From Bradyrhizobium ivorense (GTDB lineage: Bacteria > Pseudomonadota > Alphaproteobacteria > Rhizobiales > Xanthobacteraceae), in contig NZ_CAADFC020000032.1 of assembly GCF_900696085.1 (NCBI RefSeq), positions 1 through 64,000 on the forward strand: DNA of 64,000 nucleotides. Reading direction: 5' to 3'. This document shows, piece by piece, positions 60,394 to 64,000 of the stretch. Made by a program: the position numbers and the translations under genes. Each line of letters begins with the position of its first letter. The first letter of the stretch is position 1. The notes under the pieces were generated by a model. It did no database searches, had not been told where the DNA came from, and worked only from the letters and a program-made list of their open reading frames with translations.

Positions 60394-61261
60394 TTTCCAC
60401 GGCGTCTTTCCCTATCTGGTGTCCCCGGTCGATCCCGCCGGCCACGTCCGCACCGAGGTGCTGGGCCGGCTCTGCGACGATCTGATCAAGGCCGGCGTGC
60501 ACGGGCTGACGCCGCTCGGCTCGACCGGCGAATTTGCCTATCTCAACAACGCTCAGCGCATGCAGGTTGTGCAGGCCACGATCGAGGCCGCGCAGGGCCG
60601 CGTGCCGGTGGTCGCCGGCGTCGCCGCGACCACGACGGCGGACGCGGTGGCGCAGGCCAAGGCCTACCAGAAGCGCGGCGCCGGCGGCATCCTCGCGATC
60701 CTGGAAGCGTATTTCCCGCTTGTTGATGCGCAGGTCGAAGCCTATTTTCGCGCCATTGCCGATGCCGTCGATATTCCGGTGGTGATCTACACCAATCCGA
60801 ATTTCCAGCGCTCGGATCTCACGCTCGACGTCATCGCCCGGCTCGCCGCGCATCCGCGCATCGGCTACATCAAGGATGCCTCCACCAACACCGGGCGGCT
60901 GCTGTCGATCATGAATCGCTGCGACGATCAGCTCAAGGTGTTCTCGGCCTCGGCGCATATTCCGGCGGCCGTGATGCTGATCGGCGGCTCCGGCTGGATG
61001 GCCGGCCCGGCCTGCATCATTCCGAAGCAGAGCGTCGAGCTCTACAACCTCTGCCGCCGCACCCGCTGGGACGAGGCGATGTCCCTGCAGCGAAAGCTCT
61101 GGCGCATCAACGAGGCCTTCGCCCGCTTCAACCTCGCCGCCTGCATCAAGGCCGGGCTTGCGATCCAGGGCTATGACGTCGGCGACCCCGTGCCGCCGCA
61201 GGCGCCGCTGACCGCCGAGCAGCGCAAGGTGGTGGAGGCCACGCTGCGCGATCTCGGCTGA
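60386..61261 (+). CDS. DapA/NanA-family aldolase
   Basis: 291 residues of the dihydrodipicolinate synthase superfamily: PLGSTGEFAYL (GxTGE-type), catalytic Tyr in VVIYTNPNFQ and Schiff-base Lys in RIGYIKDASTN. The barrel is complete. Most DapA-like proteins outside the lysine operon act on sugar acids such as 2-keto-3-deoxy acids or on hydroxyproline-derived pyrroles; the link to the epimerase gene (8-base overlap) favours a sugar-acid substrate. True lysine DapA cannot be excluded by sequence alone. Confidence 0.88.
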   Translation: MADFHGVFPYLVSPVDPAGHVRTEVLGRLCDDLIKAGVHGLTPLGSTGEFAYLNNAQRMQVVQATIEAAQGRVPVVAGVAATTTADAVAQAKAYQKRGAGGILAILEAYFPLVDAQVEAYFRAIADAVDIPVVIYTNPNFQRSDLTLDVIARLAAHPRIGYIKDASTNTGRLLSIMNRCDDQLKVFSASAHIPAAVMLIGGSGWMAGPACIIPKQSVELYNLCRRTRWDEAMSLQRKLWRINEAFARFNLAACIKAGLAIQGYDVGDPVPPQAPLTAEQRKVVEATLRDLG

Positions 61262-61358
61262 CGCGACGTCCTGCGCGCGTCAAAATGTCGGGCGCGATGC
61301 CTTGGCCGCGCCTGAAACCTCTGTTGTTCCCGTGCGTTTTGTTGCGTGGAGCCCTCCC

Positions 61359-62447
61359 ATGAACAAGCGCACCGCCGTCGTCCTGTCGGTTATCGCGGCC
61401 ATTCTGCTGGTGTTCGCAGCCAGCAACATTCGCCAGAGCGGCTGGACGGGTCCGCCCGCCCGCGCGATCACCGCGCGCTGCGTGCTGTCGGATGTCGAAA
61501 AGGCCAATGTCGAGATCTTCGAAAAGGTCTCTCCCTCGGTGGTGCAGGTGGTGACGCAGACCGCCGCCAATCCACTGAGCGAGGAGCAGGAAGGCGGTTC
61601 GGCGTCCGGCACCGGCATCGTCTGGGATGGTGACGGTCATGTCGTCACCAATAACCACGTGGTGCAGAACGCCACCCAGGTCGCGATCCGCTTTGCCTCC
61701 GGCGAAGCGGTGCGCGCCGAGATCGTCGGCACCGCGCCGAACTACGATCTCGCGGTGCTGCGGATCAGGAGCGCGCGCAAGCTGCCGCCGGCGGTGGCCG
61801 TCGGCAGCTCGGCGGATCTCAAGGTCGGCCAGTTTGCCTTTGCGATCGGCAATCCGTTCGGGCTCGATCAATCGATGTCCAGCGGCATCATCAGCGCGCT
61901 GAAGCGCAGGCTGCCGACCTCCAGCGGCCGCGAAATCTCCAACGTGATCCAGACCGACACTGCGATCAATCCGGGCAATTCGGGCGGCCCGCTGCTGGAT
62001 TCCGCCGGCCGTCTGATCGGCGTCACCACGGCGATTCTGTCGCCGTCGGGCTCCAACGCCGGCATCGGCTTTGCGATCCCGGTTGACGTCGTCAACCGCA
62101 TCGTCCCCGAACTGATCCGCGACGGCCGGGTGCCGACGCCCGGCATCGGCGTCGTCACCGCGAACGAGACGGTCGCCACGCGGCTCGGCGCCGAGGGATT
62201 GATCGTGGTGCGCACGGCGCCAAGCTCGCCGGCCGAGCGCGCCGGGCTGCGCGGCGTCGATCTCTCCACCGGCGAGCTCGGCGACGTGATCACCGCAGCC
62301 GACGGCAAGCCGGTTCACCGGCTTTCCGACCTGACCGATGCGATCGAGCAGGTCGGGGTCGGCAAGAAGGTGCGTCTCAGCGTGAAGCGCGACGGGTCGA
62401 CACGTGATGTCGAGGTCGCCGTCGTCGATATCGGCCGCGCGCAATAA
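61359..62447 (+). CDS. HtrA/DegS-like serine protease (intact triad)
   Basis: 362 residues from ATG at 61359. Single N-terminal membrane anchor (AVVLSVIAAILLVFAASNI), protease domain with His in VTNNHVVQN, Asp in NYDLAVLRI and Ser in NPGNSGGPLLD, then one PDZ domain (about 265-355, GLRGVDLSTGELGDVITAADGKPV). One PDZ and an anchor fit DegS-like or other single-PDZ members rather than DegP. Acts in the periplasm on damaged or regulatory proteins. Gap of 97 bases from the aldolase gene, so may have its own promoter. Confidence 0.92.
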   Translation: MNKRTAVVLSVIAAILLVFAASNIRQSGWTGPPARAITARCVLSDVEKANVEIFEKVSPSVVQVVTQTAANPLSEEQEGGSASGTGIVWDGDGHVVTNNHVVQNATQVAIRFASGEAVRAEIVGTAPNYDLAVLRIRSARKLPPAVAVGSSADLKVGQFAFAIGNPFGLDQSMSSGIISALKRRLPTSSGREISNVIQTDTAINPGNSGGPLLDSAGRLIGVTTAILSPSGSNAGIGFAIPVDVVNRIVPELIRDGRVPTPGIGVVTANETVATRLGAEGLIVVRTAPSSPAERAGLRGVDLSTGELGDVITAADGKPVHRLSDLTDAIEQVGVGKKVRLSVKRDGSTRDVEVAVVDIGRAQ

Positions 62448-62590
62448 TATTCTCCCTGGCTGGCCGATGGCGCAAATCCATGCACTCACGCGTCGCCAAA
62501 GCAGGCATCTGCCCTGACGCGCGCTCGGTTGTCAGCCGGCCAAAATCGGTTAAAACCCCCGCCAAATTCTTGCAAGCTAAGGATCACTCG

Positions 62591-64000
62591 ATGAACATTC
62601 TTCCCGGCAATCTACGTTTTGGTGCGGGCCAGCCGGTCAAGCGTTTGGAAGACCAGCGGCTGCTCACCGGGAAGGGGCATTTCATCGACGACAAGCCGGA
62701 GGACGGCGCGCTCTGGCTGCACGTGCTGCGCTCGCCGCATGCCCATGCCAACATCAAGTCGATCGACACCAAAGCGGCGCTGGAGATGCCCGGCGTCGAG
62801 GCGGTCTATACCGGCGCCGACCTCGTCAAGGACGACATCGGCACGCTGCCGACGCTGGCGATCTTCAAGCGGCCGGACGGCTCGCCGATGAGCGTGCCGC
62901 CGCGACGCCTGCTGGCGCATGAAGTGGTGCGGTTTGCCGGCGAGGGCGTCGCGGCGGTGGTCGCGACCTCGCGCGTGCTGGCGCAGACCGCAGCCGAGGC
63001 GATCGAGGTCGATTACGAAGTGCTGCCTTCGGTGGTCGATCCGGTCGAGGCGATCAAGCCGGGCGCGCCTTTGGTGTGGCCGGAGGCGCCGGACAACATC
63101 GTCGCAGCGATGAGCTATGGCGATGCCGCCAAGGTCGAGGAAGCCTTTGCCAGCGCCGCGCACAAGGTGTCGCTCGATCTGGTCAGCCAGCGCCTGGTGC
63201 CGTCGGCGATGGAGCCGCGCTCGACCATTGCCGAGATCGAGAAGAAGACCGGCCGTCTGCTGCTGCACGTGCAGTCGCAGACGCCGGGCTCGACCCGCGA
63301 CCTGCTCGCAGAATCGATCCTGAAGCGGCCGAAGGACAGCGTGCGCGTGCTGGTCGGCGATATCGGCGGCGGTTTTGGCCAGAAGACCAGCCTCTATCCC
63401 GAGGACGGTGTCGTCGCCTATGCCGCGACCAAGCTGAACCGAAAAATCCGCTGGCGCGGCGACCGCACCGATGAGTTCGTCGGCGGCACCCATGGCCGCG
63501 ACCTCACCTCGACCGGCGAGTTCGCGCTCGACGCCAAGGGCCGCGTGCTGGCCTACCGGGTGCGCTCGATCGGCGGCACCGGCGCCTATTCGTCCGGCAC
63601 CGGCAACATCATCCCGCTGGTGCTCGGCCCGTTCGTGCAGACCGGCGTCTACGACCTGTCGCTGGTGCATTTCGAGGTGAAGTCGGTGATGACCCACACC
63701 GCGCCGGTCGGCGCCTATCGCGGCGCCGGCAGGCCCGAGGCGGTGTTCATCGTCGAGCGGCTGTTCGACGCCGCGGCGCGCCAGATCGGCATGGACCCGC
63801 GCGCCATCCGCAAGGCGAACTACATCAAGCCGGCGCAGCTGCCCTACACCAACGCGGTCGGGCAGGTCTATGACTCCGGCGCCTTCGCCCACATGCTGCA
63901 GCGCGCCTCCGAGCTCGCCGACTGGGACGGCTTTGCCGCGCGCAAGAAGGCGGCGAAGAAGAAGGGCCTGCTCTACGGCCGCGGCCTGACCAGCTACATC
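62591..64000 (+). CDS. Molybdenum hydroxylase large subunit (CoxL/XdhB-type), 5' part
   Basis: The frame opens at ATG 62591 and continues to the window's right edge, giving 470 of an expected 760-800 residues. Start FGAGQPVKRLEDQRLLTGKG is typical of CO-dehydrogenase-like large subunits, as are VGDIGGGFGQKT (Moco region) and GAYRGAGRPEA, the AYRGAGR form found in form II/other hydroxylases, not the AYRCSFR of true form I CO dehydrogenase. It should hydroxylate an aldehyde, purine or heterocycle at a Mo site. Medium (FAD) and small (2Fe-2S) subunit genes are not seen upstream, so they may follow beyond the edge. Confidence 0.88.
   Translation, partial: MNILPGNLRFGAGQPVKRLEDQRLLTGKGHFIDDKPEDGALWLHVLRSPHAHANIKSIDTKAALEMPGVEAVYTGADLVKDDIGTLPTLAIFKRPDGSPMSVPPRRLLAHEVVRFAGEGVAAVVATSRVLAQTAAEAIEVDYEVLPSVVDPVEAIKPGAPLVWPEAPDNIVAAMSYGDAAKVEEAFASAAHKVSLDLVSQRLVPSAMEPRSTIAEIEKKTGRLLLHVQSQTPGSTRDLLAESILKRPKDSVRVLVGDIGGGFGQKTSLYPEDGVVAYAATKLNRKIRWRGDRTDEFVGGTHGRDLTSTGEFALDAKGRVLAYRVRSIGGTGAYSSGTGNIIPLVLGPFVQTGVYDLSLVHFEVKSVMTHTAPVGAYRGAGRPEAVFIVERLFDAAARQIGMDPRAIRKANYIKPAQLPYTNAVGQVYDSGAFAHMLQRASELADWDGFAARKKAAKKKGLLYGRGLTSYI

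Noticed and set aside
62591..64000. True CO dehydrogenase CoxL
   Set aside because: The active-site loop reads AYRGAGR rather than the AYRCSFR of form I enzymes.

Overview
The window reads as high-GC alphaproteobacterial chromosome, most likely Bradyrhizobium or a close relative. The basis is overall base and codon use, a dense set of LivK-type ABC binding proteins and CoA-dependent degradation genes, and palindromic intergenic repeats of the kind common in Bradyrhizobium. The genus is inferred from general knowledge, not from a database match. No rRNA, tRNA, CRISPR array or phage was found.

Layout. 0-4.2 kb is low-density accessory DNA: the 5' part of an IS1182-type transposase at the left edge, two small secreted proteins, a methyltransferase flanked by two copies of a ~70-bp palindrome, an NTF2-like secreted protein and many decayed repeats. 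4.2-21.6 kb is a catabolic island: a TetR regulator and an amidase with a twin operator; a LivFGMH-type transporter (LivM and LivG fused) with its binding protein; a divergent operon of alpha/beta hydrolase, Asp/Glu-racemase-like protein, thiolase-like protein, DUF35-SDR fusion, cyclase and a second binding protein; and two divergent acyl-CoA synthetases. Four of these enzymes lack the textbook catalytic residues of their families. That makes this island the best candidate for an undescribed pathway, perhaps uptake, CoA activation and retro-aldol cleavage of an aromatic or cyclic acid.

21.6-26 kb encodes an export system of two HlyD adaptors and a double ABC-2 permease without an ATPase. 26.3-31.9 kb holds a PaaR-like TetR gene, paaZ and paaG of phenylacetate degradation, an AraC-type relic and a third LivK-type protein. 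32-37 kb holds a GFA protein, a TetR/YdhR-like divergent pair with twin operators, a PcfJ-like protein preceded by a possible leader peptide, and an aldo-keto reductase/lactonase pair. 37-44 kb carries tex, a Gly-rich secreted protein, an OmpR/EnvZ-type two-component system and a pseudo-protease coupled to a LuxR-type regulator.

44-50.5 kb is a second catabolic patch: two AraC regulators, a cupin, a flavin monooxygenase, an esterase and maleylacetate reductase. 50.6-53 kb holds overlapping GH16 and GH1 glycosidase genes. 53-64 kb is more household-like: M1 aminopeptidase, acetolactate-synthase-like enzyme, phosphoglucomutase, epimerase, DapA-family aldolase, an intact HtrA-type protease, and a molybdenum hydroxylase large subunit running off the right edge. 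Many neighbours share 4-nt ATGA/GTGA stop-start overlaps, which supports the operon assignments.
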